Assembly (NCBI GenBank): GCA_000320605.2
Contig: KB445791.1
Coordinates: 3,336,576-3,400,575, forward strand
Source of the DNA: Gelatoporia subvermispora B
Lineage: Eukaryota; Basidiomycota; Agaricomycetes; Polyporales; Gelatoporiaceae
Reading direction: 5' to 3'
Length of the DNA stretch: 64,000 nucleotides
The position numbers were made by a program, and so were the translations under genes. This document shows positions 48,521 through 60,556 of the stretch, one piece after another (positions within the stretch are counted from its first letter, which is position 1; each line of letters opens with the position of its first letter). The notes below the pieces were generated by a model. The model did not search any database, was not told the origin of the DNA, and was given only the letters and a program-made list of their open reading frames with translations.

Positions 48521-51500
48521 ATGCCTCCAAAGAGAGGTATCGTCAAGTCTGGGAATGCTGGAAATTCCTCCAAACCCTCAAAAATTGCTACTTCATCTAA
48601 TACCACGCCGGCGGCTCCGGAAGAGAAACCACTGTTCCCTCCTGGGTCCAAATACCCTGCGAGCTTACTTCACGAGAGGTGCCGATCATTTCATGTTGTC
48701 CATTAGTCGCATATGCCTGCTCTTGTAGCAATGTTCTGCGTCGGATTCTTTTGCAGCTTCAGCGACCGTTCTCATCGTGGATTTAATGCAGATGTCAGAA
48801 ACACGGATGGGAGAAGCCGGTCATAGATACTGTGAGCCTACATAGTTATCCGAGATTTGTGTAGTTACTCATCTGCAGTTCGAAGCGCAAATCAGGCAAT
48901 GGTTATGTCTTCTCCGTAGCCCTGAGCAGAATGGACAAGAAGACTTCCCAGAAGGAGTCTGTCCGCCTCGAGCCTCATCCACCTCGCGCCTTTCCTACTG
49001 CCTTGGAAGCACGCCACTGGGGTGCCACTTATGCGCTATATCGAGTGAGACTAGTTCTCTCACACTATGAACTGGCTGGTAATGACTCGACGGACAGTTT
49101 AGTAACGGCATCCAGCTCAACCGTGTTCTTCCTCCCGGCCCTCGAGAGTATTGGAACGAGCTGGCAGCCGAACATAAAAATGCACCCGATCACCAAGCCT
49201 GGATGTACGATGCAGATCCCTTCGCCGCTCGTAAGGCTGTTGAAGAGCGACAAGCTGCAGCAGCAAAGAAAAGGGAAGAAACTACCAAAGAAGCAAGCAG
49301 CAGCGGCGCCGGCGGCATCACCGGGTCTACTTCTCCTGAATTCGCGAACGCTCCTGAAGCGAAAATGGCAAGCAGCTTGCGCGATCTTGTTGAAGACTGT
49401 ATCAAGAAGGTGCGTGATGTGCCGAGTTGCATTGGCAACTTTCCTTAACACCATGGAAAGGCAATCGCTGCGAATCCAGAGTCATCTGAACATGTCTCGC
49501 CTGTCTTGCCGTTCGAAGAAACAGCACATATACGCGGGCAATTAAAGTTGCTCGGGTTCACCCAAGCTCAAATTCAGAACGCGATCAACTCATTATCACA
49601 GCAATCTCCTTTGACAACTAGACTGTTACGTTCCCTTCCAGCCCTGCAGGCATGTATTGAGTATCTCGTCCTCCAAGTTCCCGAATGCGATCTCCCCGAG
49701 AGGTTCCTTCCGTCACTGAACTCCTCCAATCCATTCGTAACTGCTGCACATGCTGGTACGGATGATTTAAGGAAGCGATGGATCCAGGATAAAGCTGTCA
49801 AGGAATGTGGCTGGCCCATACATGTCGTCAGGGAATGCATGAAGGATCGCTCTATTGGCGATAACTGGACCCTTCTTTTGCGACATTTGAACACAAGACT
49901 ACTCGGCCTTCACGCAACAGATGTCGCCACGGAATCTACCTCTACAGAACGAGAGACCATTGATCATGACGAGCTTGAGTCGTTCGACGCGCGTTTTGGT
50001 GATTTAGGGGAAGTCACTGTCCCACTCCCTGTCGCTCCCATGCAACTGGTGGTCTTTACGGAAGAGGGGCAAATAGCTGTCAATGGCAGTCCGCCTGCTC
50101 TCTACATCCGCTCCAACTCCCTCGCTGCCTATGTCAAATTACACCTTGTATCCAAAGTGCTTACAGCGTTTAGGGAAGGCACACTTGTGGAAGCTGGGGA
50201 GTCCGTCATTATGGCTTCTCTCCGACTCATCGAAGAGGAGTGGGCACAGATCGAAGATGAAGGCCCTCCGGATATGTCGCAGGTCCTTCAGCACTTGTTA
50301 CCTCGCGAGGATGAAACTCCTGCTGAAGCGGTATCAATGGACACTGCCAATATAGCACCTCGTCGACGTCGACGTGGAGGCGCTAGTCGCAGACAGGATG
50401 ATCGTACCGACGCTCGCATCAGAGAAGAATTCGAAAAGATGTACCGTTCGGAAGAGTACACACGCATGTTCCCTTCTAGGAACAGACTCCCTGCATTTTC
50501 CTCCAAGGACCAGTTCTTGTCGCTTCTCGACCATCATCAGTGTGTTGTAGTGGTCGGAGAAACCGGTGGGCACGCTCGCTACTGTCAGTTATCTCTTCAC
50601 TAAGCATTTTGAATAGGTTCCGGGAAGACGACACAACGTACGTGCCTTATTGTCTCTATATAAATAATCCTGAGAAAAGCATCCTGCAGTCCCACAGTTT
50701 GTCTTGGATTCGCTAATTTTGTCCGGTCACGGGTCGAAGGCATCAATTGTAGTGACCCAGCCTCGCCGGCTATCTGCTATTGGAGTAGCAGCTCGTGTCT
50801 CTGCAGAGAGACTGGATGACGGCTCGGTCGGTTATGCAATCCGTGGCGAAAGCAAGCAGGATGCCCGAACGAAGCTCTTATTCTGTACCACTGGTGTGCT
50901 CTTAAGACGCCTCGCCACAGGGGATAAGCTGGAGACTGTGACACATGTCATTGTTGATGAGGTACGTCTGGTCATATTTTGTTGCACTCTTTCCTTTCCT
51001 GATCCCCGCTCCAGGTTCATGAACGTTCAATTGACGGGGATATTCTCCTGCTCGAACTCAAGGAGTTGATGAAACGTCATCGCAAACTCAAAGTCATATT
51101 GATGTCCGCAACGATCAATCACGAGACATTTGTCAAGTATTTTGACAATGCGCCCCTACTCAGTATATCCGGGCTCTCTTACCCAGTGGAAGATCGGTCA
51201 GTAGCCGTAAATGCGGACCTCGTTGTTACTGCAGCTGACTGGGAAGTAGCTATCTGGAGGACTATGTCTCCGACTTAGGTTATGCCCCACTGGCGGCTAG
51301 GTCATCTGAGATGTCCAAGGGCAAAAAGAAAGACATAGGTATCGAATCGACGGAAGATGATCGGGTAGCTCAGATCGTCCGCAATATGACTCGCTCTGGT
51401 AGGACAGACGTCGAGGTGTGTGGTGCGACAACGTTTAGGACACAAGCATTACTCACAGTTGGTCGACGCTCAGTTAATCGGGTCTCTGGTCACACATATT

Positions 51501-53480
51501 ATGTCCACTGCCGAGAAGCGAGGAGGTATCTTGATCTTCCTGCCCGGGGTTCAAGAGATCAGGCAGTGCGTAGAGAGGTTGCGCAGGATCAGTAACACGA
51601 AAGTCCTACCTCTCCACGCCAACCTGTCCAGCAATGAACAGCGACAAGTCTTCGCGTCTCATCGTGAATGGAAGATTGTTGTGGCTACCAACGTTGCTGA
51701 GGTGAGTCCTCGACCATCATACCATGTATCCTTACACGAAACCAACACCTACTTGTGTAGACATCTATCACCATCGATGATGTAATCTACGTGATAGACT
51801 CTGGCCGCGTCAAGGAGACGCAGTACGATCCCGATAGCGGCCTCACGCGGTTAACTGAACAGTGGGTCAGCCGTGCTGCAGCAAGACAGAGAAGGGGTCG
51901 TGCGGGTCGAACCCAGGCGGGTACCTGTTACAAGCTCTACACGAGATCACAAGAGAGTCAAATGGCAGCGTTCCCTGTTCCTGAGATTCGCAGGGTACCT
52001 CTCGAAAGCGTCGCATTGAGCGCGAAGGTCATTCATGACGACGTTAAGGTATGAGCCTGTTCGCAAAAACATGTGGCCAGTGTTACTCAGCGGTCACTTC
52101 TCAGACCTTCCTTGGGAAGGCGATAGATCCGCCGGACATGGTTGCAATTGACCATGCCCTGTCAACATTGGAGGAACTCGCCGCATTGGCCCCAGACGGC
52201 ACGTTGACCCCTCTCGGATTACACCTAGTTTGTCTCACTACAATACTTCTGAACCCTGTCTGACGATTTGTGTACTATAGTCGGCATTGCCTATGGATCT
52301 TAGACTCGGCAAGGTCAGTGCTCCTCTTTATATGGTCACGAGTTGCGCTCATTCAAATTCAGATGTTGATACTTGCATCGATATTCCAATGCGTGGGGCC
52401 TGTACTGACAATTGCAGCATGCCTGTCATCTAAGCCCCTTTTCATGAACCCCATGGAGAAGCGAGAGGAAGCTAACCAGTGCGTCTCCGAATTACTTGTT
52501 GCTGTCTTCGCGTCCTGACGGCTTTGTAGAGCTCGATCTCGCTTCATCCACGGCAACAGCGACCTGCTGACGGACCTGAATGCCTTTGAGGAATGCATGC
52601 GATTGAGAACCGAAGGAAAATCACAAAGTGCCATCAAGAACTTCTGCGACGAGGTAGGGGCCCCCGACGTGAATACCGCAAGGTACCTTCTGACATGCAT
52701 TTAGAACTTTATCTCAGTATCAACCGTCCGCGATATCACCTCCCTTCGACAAGACTTTTTCTCCTCGCTCTCCGATCTCGGTTTCATCCCTCGGTTCGCC
52801 CATCCCGACGATGCCTCATTGAACACGAATAGCGGCAACGAGAACCTGCTCAAAGCTGTTATCCTCGGCGGGCTCTGGCCGCGCGTCGCACGCGTGCACC
52901 TGCCCAAGTCTGCGATCAAGTTCGACAAAATCCAGGCGGGGACAATTCAGCGCGAGAACACGGCGAAGGAGTTTAAGATCTATGACCTGAAGGAGGGCAG
53001 GGTGTTCCTGCACCCGTCATCGATGCTGTTTGGTATCAACACGTGGAAGTCGTCATTCCTCGCGTATTTCCAGAAGCAGGCAACGTCGAAAATCTTCTTG
53101 AGGGATGCTACGGAGGTGAGTGTGAGTGTTGATGCCGCACGTGCAACAGCTAAGCGTGGAGCAGGTCCCATTGTACGGTCTTCTGTTCTTCGGTGGACAG
53201 GTCACTGTAAACCACATGGGGGGAGGCCTGACAATCGGGGCAAAAGGCGCTTTCATCAAGCTAAAGGCGTGGCCCCGAATCGGCATACTGGTAAACCAGC
53301 TCCGGTATGAATTGGTCATTCAGACATCCGAAACTCAGCTGACACCTTCCCAGCGGTCTCCTCGATGAACAGCTCAAGGAATGCATCGAGGATGGTACCA
53401 TTCTCAGCGGTGTGAGCAGCAGTACTCCGGTCCTGCGGGCCATGCTAGCCCTTCTCACAAACGATGGACTGTCGTCATAA
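48521..53480 (+). CDS. DExH-box RNA helicase, DHX29/DHX57-like (yeast YLR419W type)
   Basis: A large helicase, about 1,400 residues in many exons. It starts MPPKRGIVKSGNAGNSSKPS. The N-terminal half has a dsRBD/RWD-like stretch (ALEARHWGATYALYR) and a UBA-like helix bundle (IRGQLKLLGFTQAQIQNAIN). Helicase motifs are [13 protein letters not shown] (the G-S-G is rebuilt across a 50-odd nt intron at 50,565-50,618), TQPRRLSAIGVAARV, VIVDEVHERSIDGD (DEVH form of motif II), [31 protein letters not shown] and QRRGRAGRTQAGTCYKLY. The HA2 and OB-fold regions follow (LSTLEELAALAPDG, VFLHPSSMLFGI). The protein ends LRAMLALLTNDGLSS before TAA at 53478. The UBA-plus-DEVH layout fits DHX29/DHX57 and YLR419W, linked to translation or RNA surveillance. 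The exact subfamily is less certain. Confidence 0.9.
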
Positions 53481-53722
53481 CCACGAGGTGTGAGCGGGTG
53501 ATAGATTAGGTATCATTGTGCACATGCAAGGTATAGAGTGGGATATTACGGAGAGTGATGTGGGAGGGTACGTCTCGCGAGCCAGATAGAATGCCAATAT
53601 AGAAGTCAGTATGATATCCCGTGAATAACGTCAAATTGTCATGAAAGCCAATCTGTTCAGCGGGAAGTTCAGAATCTATGCAGGGCCATTTGCACCGGGG
53701 AAAGCTGACTTACAATTATATG

Positions 53723-55015
53723 TCATGAATTCTTGCGCATCTCCATTGCTGCACCCTCGCTCATGGTTGCACGGTGTCGCGGACGAGATGAAGCCCCGCC
53801 TGCCTCGCCTTCAAGCGTCAAGCCCAGGCAGTTCGTGGGTTGGATGGAGGTCGCCGGAGCAGAAACTCTCCGATGTTTCCTCCGCGCCTCGGGCGCTTTC
53901 GGTGCCGTGGGGTCAGCCGCGGCATGCGTCTCGGAATCTGACTTCGAGCTCTCTTTCTGAGAGCGCAGCTCGCCTTGGCGTGGCCGGCGGGGTGCAGGCT
54001 CATCCACTTCGGTCGGCATGCGGGCAAAGTACGGCGCGGCGTATGGCTGCGTGCGAGCCACGTTCCGCGGGCTGCCGGCGCTAGAACGCGAGGCAAATGT
54101 GCAAACGGAAGATGTACTGTCATGACGGGTATGTTTGGATGATGATGGTAGCGGCGGTGGAGATAGCGTCAGATGGAGCGAATTTAGGAATGTGGGTCGT
54201 CGGAAGAAACGGCGACGGGATGGTGATAGTTGTTCCTCCGCCAAAGGTTCCATGGGTGCTAGATGCGCGTATTTAGAACTCATGTGCAACGATCCGACAT
54301 GATGACACGTACGAGGTGGTGACCGGGATTTTGATCCTTTGGGTTTTCGTTTGAAGGGGTTAGCAAAGTACGACTTAAATGTTTCCCCAGTCGGGGAAGC
54401 TAGATCTACAGGTCTCCTTTCCGAATCGATGAAAGTGACCGTCCGATACTGCTGCTGAGGCGGTGATGATGGCACAGAGTCGCTGCCAGGGGAGGAAAGA
54501 CTCATATCCGGTTCTTCGGGTATCGATGTATCTGACACTCTCCGAGGCTTCAACTTGAACACTTTGAAAGTAGTGATCCTGCGTGAGACCGAAGGCCGTC
54601 CACGACTGTAGGATCCCAACGAACTCGGTGACGAAACCGACGTCGAATTTTGGACCTCATCGTCTGCCGAGAGTAAGGACCCAGAATGACTTTCAAGCCC
54701 GGGGAGTTCAGTCACGTTGTGGATGGGGGATACCATAGGAACTGACGCAGAAGTGACAAATGTATCGGCGGAGGATGAGCGACTGCGAACGGAGGATGAC
54801 ATGGAAGCATTTCGGGGGCGATCGGGCCAACTATCCGCTACAAGAGAGCAATCTGCTGGCGATATGTGCCTCGTCCTGGCACCCTCTAGTGGCTTCTCCA
54901 TAACCGTATTTGCAACTTGGTGCTTCGCCACCCCTTCCCTTCGCGCACGAAGGATCTGGTCGATCGAAGGTATTTCTGGTCTCGAGTGCGGAAGCAAGGA
55001 CGCGATAAAATGCAT
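53723..55015 (-). CDS. intronless hypothetical protein, disordered and Ser-rich
   Basis: A single uninterrupted frame of 430 codons, long for this intron-rich region, which supports it as a real gene. The start is MHFIASLLPHSRPEIPSIDQ. The protein is rich in Ser, Arg and Pro and probably mostly disordered. Local features are a short conserved-looking core (RRITTFKVFKLKPRR, then RTVTFIDSERRPVDLASP and SYFANPFKRKPKG) and a basic segment (SPSRRRFFRRPTFLNSLHL). There is no signal peptide, membrane segment or enzyme motif. I do not recognise a family. An internal Met at MSSSVRSRSSS could be the true start, since an AT-rich TATA-like patch lies close to the upstream ATG. Confidence 0.6.
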   Translation of the reverse strand: MHFIASLLPHSRPEIPSIDQILRARREGVAKHQVANTVMEKPLEGARTRHISPADCSLVADSWPDRPRNASMSSSVRSRSSSADTFVTSASVPMVSPIHNVTELPGLESHSGSLLSADDEVQNSTSVSSPSSLGSYSRGRPSVSRRITTFKVFKLKPRRVSDTSIPEEPDMSLSSPGSDSVPSSPPQQQYRTVTFIDSERRPVDLASPTGETFKSYFANPFKRKPKGSKSRSPPRTCHHVGSLHMSSKYAHLAPMEPLAEEQLSPSRRRFFRRPTFLNSLHLTLSPPPLPSSSKHTRHDSTSSVCTFASRSSAGSPRNVARTQPYAAPYFARMPTEVDEPAPRRPRQGELRSQKESSKSDSETHAAADPTAPKAPEARRKHRRVSAPATSIQPTNCLGLTLEGEAGGASSRPRHRATMSEGAAMEMRKNS

Positions 55016-56192
55016 AAATACGCTCTATACAAGGGAATGAGCGTGATGGTCAAAGTTCAGTGGACGAGGCAATCACCAATCCATATCCAACAGAGCTGAC
55101 TAGAAAGACTACAATGTGCACAATCGAGAGCCCCATGATGGTTGGTGGCGGGATGTCGTTGGTCATAGTGATGGGCATTTTAGAAGGGTCGTTTCGTGGT
55201 GTTGCGGTGACTATATGAGAGTGCGGGCGTCCCGTATACAGGCATTGGAGTGGTCGTCAGCCTTGCAATCCTCGGAGGCGTGGTTAGCGCAGAAAAGGTG
55301 AAGAAAGCCGTTCGCGGTCACGATCGCAATGGATCGCAGCGGAGTGCTTGCGCGCACTCAGAGGGTTGCATATGGATGAAAGGATGAATTGACGGGCGCG
55401 GCTGGCTAGTCAAGCAAGTTGATTTGCTGGGGTGAGGATGCACAGCATGCCGGGGAGAGGCGTGGCCCGAAGTGGGCCCACTTTTGCTTCGCCATTCCGG
55501 TGAGCCTACCAATGCGGCAGTCAGCGTGCCGGCATCTCGCAGCAAAATTGACACCTGATACTCACCATCTTTCCGGCATATTGAACAATGTCCGAAATCC
55601 CTCCGTCGTTGTGGTTTGTCTGAATGGAAGAGATCAGAGGAGATCGTGGTCGTAGTCGTGCCCAAGTCGCGCGAGCTCGTCCGCGCCGTCGAGGACGTCA
55701 TTTCTCCATCGATCACTTATCTACCCGACGACCGTTTCGAGTCCGGTTCCTGTTCATTTCCTCGTGTTTACTTGCAGGTATAGCACCGAAATAGCGCCTT
55801 CTCCCGTTCGGTCGGCGAAGTCATCAGGCATCCATTCCATGTAGAGTGATGAACACATCTCATGTCAGGCTGGCTCTCACAATCATCGTACGAAAATAGC
55901 CCAAAATCAATCCGTTGAGCATCGTGCACCACATACATCATCTCTATAACATAGCACCTATGATCTATGATGTAGGGGAAGCATTATGATAGCAAAGCAT
56001 CGCTTGCTACGACAATGGGGTAGGGAGCAATTATGAGTACGCGTCGGAAATAACGATAAAGGTCCACGGCCTGATAACACGGGGCTAAAAGCAGGACAAA
56101 GAGCGACACAAGCCCTTCTGACAGTCTCCAAGTCTATAACAAATCACAATGTCCATGAGGTCGTCGTCCTTGATCGTCCTAAATCTAGTTCG
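55016..56192. other. 1.2 kb intergenic region
   Basis: This lies between the 5' end of the disordered protein gene and the 3' end of the CPL1-like gene. A minus-strand frame at 55318-55716 has a C-x2-C pair (HCSICRKDG) just before a possible GTGAGT donor, but no family is recognised and it is not called. The rest shows nothing. Confidence 0.4.
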
Positions 56193-56846
56193 TTACTGTG
56201 CAGCAACACAGCTCTTGTTGTCGGAGGCAGGCACGTAGCCGCTCTTGCACGAGTCGACGCGGCAGCCACCGGCCACGCAAGAGACACCAAGTGCGCCTGG
56301 CACAGTAGTACAATCGTATCTGAAAATATGATCAGCGACTTTCGCGTTCACAGGCCAACGCAGATGAAAGGCTCACTTGGCATCAAAACTCCCGCATCCG
56401 CCGCACGACGTCAGGTCCGCGTCAAAGTCCACACACTCGAAGCCATCTTCTATCCACTCCAGAATAGTCGTCGGCGTGGACGTACTCGCGTCGGGGGAGT
56501 GTGTGATGGGGCATACGGACATCTTTGACGGGCAGAGGTGCCGCGAAATATCGCCGATGGACGCGATGGGCTGCTGCTCGAGGGTGCTCCGCTTCTTGAA
56601 GCCCGAAGACGGGACCGGCGCGCGCGCGTCGTGGCGCTTCGTCCCTGCGGAGGGCACGGGAGCGCGAGCAGCGAGTGAGGGGCCCGGTGCGCGAGCAGCA
56701 AGCGATGGACCCGGTGCGCGGGCCACGAGCGAGGGCCCTGAACGCGCCTTTAGGGCACTGTCATTCGGGAGCGCAGCCCCGGGGCTGGCCGCGGAGAAGA
56801 GGGTGAGGAGGGCGAGACCGACCGCGGAAAAGAGGGAAGAGCGCAT
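56193..56846 (-). CDS. secreted CPL1-like domain protein with ARAP repeats
   Basis: Two exons (56377-56846, 56193-56319) give 198 residues. The signal peptide is MRSSLFSAVGLALLTLFSAA; the ATG at 56846 is used, since the longer frame starts at a non-ATG codon. Then comes a repeat region with three tandem GPSL(V/A)ARAP units plus APVPS variants, and two dibasic sites (TKRH, FKKRS). The C-terminal half is a Cys-rich CPL1-like domain: LCPSKMSVCPITH, FECVDFDADLTSCGGCG, YDCTTVPGALGVSCVAGGC and VDSCKSGYVPASDNKSCV. This domain is found in basidiomycete secreted proteins, including the Cryptococcus capsule-related factor Cpl1. Probably extracellular or wall-associated. The repeat region and dibasic sites suggest processing by a Kex2-like protease, which is an inference. 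Confidence 0.88.
56658..56738 (-). repeat. three 27 bp tandem repeats in the CPL1-like gene
   Basis: Units at 56712-56738, 56685-56711 and 56658-56684 each encode the nonapeptide GPSL(V/A)ARAP. They differ at a few bases, so they are not a recent perfect expansion. Confidence 0.8.
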
Positions 56847-58152
56847 CTCTGACAATGATTGTTGGCACAGGGAACGATGCCAGGTGTCGGACGTGGAGGG
56901 GAGCTGGCGAGACTCAGTCCGAGACTATATGCAGCGGTGGGGCAGAGCACGCAGAACTTCGCCGAACGAAGGCTGTTATACGCAGCCACGTTTCTCGGCG
57001 CGATAAGTCCTGATAAGTCGCAATTCCTGATGGCGCACTGAAAAGCATGCTTGCCGGGACTAGTAATGATATCACGCCGACGGATAATGAGTCCGGCAAG
57101 AAAATAAACGAGGGTGCGTGTCTCGCTCCGACCGGGGGAAATATCCGGGTCAAATGTTTGAGATTTTGTCCAAGTATCAGAGAACGGTCGCCGCCCCAAA
57201 CTTTGCTGCCCAGAGACGAAACCGTTGGACCAACGCGGTCATACAACGTATAGCCTGGCAGTGCCCTCTGCCTGCTTGGCGTCATAATTGGCCACAGGAT
57301 GGAGAATGTTTGCCTTCCTATCCGGGAACGATACCCTTCTCCCTTCAGATTTCCGATCGCTGCGCCGAAAAAGGTATGTCATTACCACGCTAGAACAACC
57401 CCGCAGCCTCAACCCGTGATGGTCGTGGGTGCCTCGTGCGATTCTAGCTGGTACGAGCGTGCTTGCTAGCGTCCATATTCCTATCTTCGTGCGCGAAGAA
57501 CGTCGGCCACGCGCGGTGTCTGGGTGGGCGGAATCATGAAACACATCGCACAGCGCGATACGGCCTGCGCTAAGGCGGCTGCGATCACTTGCGTGCACAT
57601 AGCCCTCGGTTAAGCGCAAGATAAGTGCTGCCCTGCGCCCTTTTTGTGAACGAACGAGCGCAGAGCCTGCGAGGATTGGCGGCGAGGTCAACATGTCAAC
57701 GGTGGAGAAAAAGTAACGTAGCATTTTAGTGTGAGATCGTCTGGGAAAAGTCGCGTCGGTGTGCGCGCTGCGGCTGATGTGGTGGCGTCAAGTGAGGGCC
57801 TGAGCATAATGAGCTTTCGCATTGCCTAGTCGCGACGCGTAAGGTTGGCTGCCCGGTCCAAAGATATGTTTCAGTGTTCTCTCTGGGATGGCCTGAGCTT
57901 CGGTCTCGGGAGTTGCTTGAGCGCCGGTCAAGCCAGTCACGAGGTCCACGTGACGTGAACGCGTGTTCGAATCATGGCGCTCGCCGCAACGCGAACTTTG
58001 CGTTTTCGCACTACTCTGCTCTTGAATCCAACTATCTTCCCTCCTGACTGGATTACTCTGACTTGAGGACTGGGGCGAAACATCACATACTAGAGGGCTT
58101 CCTCCAGTGCTCCAGCTGAGCACACCGACTTCTTGGGCTTGGTAATTGTGGA
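56847..58152. other. 1.3 kb divergent intergenic region
   Basis: This lies between the CPL1-like gene (-) and exonuclease V (+). Frames at 57239-57724 and 57788-58123 on the minus strand have no recognisable domain. It presumably contains both promoters. Confidence 0.45.
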
Positions 58153-60556
58153 ATGTCTGACGACGAATACGCTTGCTACTACGACCCGGAAATAGAAGAG
58201 GTCCCTAATACTCCACTCGGTGCAGGACAAGCCGAGTCACAACCAGAGACACTACCAGCACTTTTCGAAGTTGACGAATACGATGCGTATGACTTTTCTG
58301 AGTTCACTGGCGAGGAGCTCGCGGGTCTTGAGGCGCTCGCCGCGACCCCTGGGACATGCGCGGCACTTGGCGACGACTCCAGAGGAGGTCCTCGCCTCGA
58401 GATTGCGCTAGAAGGCACATCTAACTCCATTCATTTTATTAAGGCACCTCGAGGGCAGGATGTCTCCTTCAAGCAGTGGCTGAAGCCTAGCCGCAGCCCG
58501 TACCAGCTTTTCAGGAGAGGGAAAGGACGGCTAAGCGTAACGGATGTGACGGGTCTCGCCTGGTAAGACAACACGTTGAAAATTTGCGTGTCACTCACAG
58601 GGTACAGGTGCGAAGTCCAATTTGATTATGGGCTGCGCCAAGGGCGGTCGAGGAAGCTTGCGGAGAGGCCAAAGGAATTCGTGACTGCTCAGGGGAAGAC
58701 CATCGCTGTGGACCAGAAGGCTGCAGTCATAAATGATCGCATCGTCAAGAAGGGTCAGGTATGGCACTCTGGCTGGACTGCATAGGGTCAAACTTACCAG
58801 AAAGTTGAGGCGGTACACAAAACGCTTGAGCGTGAAATTCGCCCGGAGGAAGTCGAGGTCGATATAGCTACCCTCGAGGAGGAGTGGGCACTAAAGTATG
58901 CCGGTCAAGCTAGGGAAACATCCCTCCCGACTTCGACTAATGTTCTGGAACAGGCTGGTTAAGATGATTGCCTGCATGCAAGATCTAATGACAGGAGGTT
59001 GCTGTGTCAGTGCCTGCTTCCTGTCCGACGTTGCGCTTCTATCTCACGTATTTGTACCACAGCGAGAAATGCCTGTCTTTGGCCTTATCCAAGGACAAAT
59101 GATTAGCGGTATCATCGTAAGTCTCCGCCCAATCCTATCATGTAGAGGGCTACATAAGTTGCCAGGACGAACTAGTCCGTATACCAGCACCAGAGCTGGT
59201 TGAAGCCCCGCATGAAGACACTAGCGCGGAGATTAGTCCACGCAGCCTTGGTAAGCGCGGCTCACCCTCCACGCCTTCCAAAGTGAAGTCAAAGAGAAGC
59301 CGAACCTCTCCGCCCTCGTCGCAAAGTCAAATCACATCTTTCTTCCAGGCGACAGACAACGGATCATCGTCGCCGCAGACACCGCCACCCAAGGCAGCCA
59401 CCCTTCCTGATTCTAGTCCTTTACATAGGCCTCAACGAATCTATCCTTTCACACTTCACCTATCGGACACAAAAACACGACGTACAGCGACGCTACCGTC
59501 AGATGAAGATACCCTCACATCTCGGCTGCAGCTCATGCTATATCATCGACTGCTCAGCAACGTCATGGCAGACCCGAAAAGCCGCTCAGAGACCATCATG
59601 CCACTCGACTTCGATGCTTTCTGGCTGCGAGCAGGTGTTGACCCCTCCAGGTCTTTCTCCGGACAATTCATGACGCAGGCTAGCCTGATGTTCGCTTCAG
59701 AAGAGCATGTAGCGCTCAACAGCCTGAACGCTCTCGTCACAGCCTGGCGGCACCACATTGATGCTTTAGGCGTTGAGGGCGTTGACCACACCTTGACACT
59801 GCGTTACCGTGCTCAGCCCGGTCACAGGCGGAGGTCTCGGGACACACGCGCTTTCGAGGGTGGATCGATACTTTCGGCAGAGGAGAGACAAGCAGCAGCA
59901 CAAGCCACGCAAGCGAGTTTCAATACACCTCCTGGTACCTTTGGCGGCCTCGATAATGGACTGGCTCAAGCGCTGGGCGGCAGTCTCGAAGGCCCAGCGT
60001 GGGCAGGATACTCGCTGGAGTCTGAGGATATGCAGCTGCAGTGGGCTTTACAAGCCTCGTTGAAGACCGCAGAGCGGAATACAATTACTACCAAGGACGA
60101 TCTCTCAGTCGCAGCGGATGAGGATACTGAAGCTCTTGCAGGCCCAGCAAGCGAAGCCATCAGAGACGAGACTGGAATCTTGTCTGGGTCGCCTAATGCA
60201 GACGCCATAACCCCTCCCTTGGAGGACGACTCTTCAGGTGGTGATATCGGACAGCGAGTCATGAGCATGGAGGAGTTGGACCTCGAAGCTCAGATTCTCG
60301 GTGTCAAGGAATTCCCTGTCGATAACAAAATGTTAGACCAACACCTCATCAGTGCTCTTGAGTACTGGCACGGTGATAGGGCGCCCCGTGGGGTGGACAT
60401 TACGAAGACGAAGCGCTGCATGTGAGTATCTGCCTAGTCCCGCCGACAAGTTATATAATAGCCCTCTTCAGGACTTGCGAGTACAGGGAGGGATGCGAGT
60501 GGAGGGAGCAGAAGGCAGAAGAACTTGAGGAACTTCGGAATCGTGCTGCACACTAA
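58153..60556 (+). CDS. EXO5: exonuclease V (Dem1/EXO5, PD-(D/E)XK, Fe-S cluster) with PIP box and UIM-like motifs
   Basis: A single-strand DNA exonuclease of the Cas4/AddB-like nuclease fold, acting in nuclear or mitochondrial DNA repair. Motifs in order: SVTDVTGLAWCEVQFDYGLR (first Fe-S Cys, across an intron), then QKAAVINDRIVKKG, GLIQGQMISGIIDELV (acidic active-site region), LSDTKTRRTATLPS (D-x-K motif) and the three C-terminal cluster Cys in KRCRTCEYREGCEW. It ends in a helical tail (QKAEELEELRNRAAH). Between the acidic motif and SDTKTR lies a basic insert (KVKSKRSRTS), followed by QSQITSFF, an exact Q-x2-I-x2-FF PIP box. Further on are GLAQALGGSL and LQWALQASL, both with the A-L-x2-S core of ubiquitin-interacting motifs. 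These extras are unusual and are discussed as a finding. The start ATG at 58153 is the first in frame. Confidence 0.92.
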
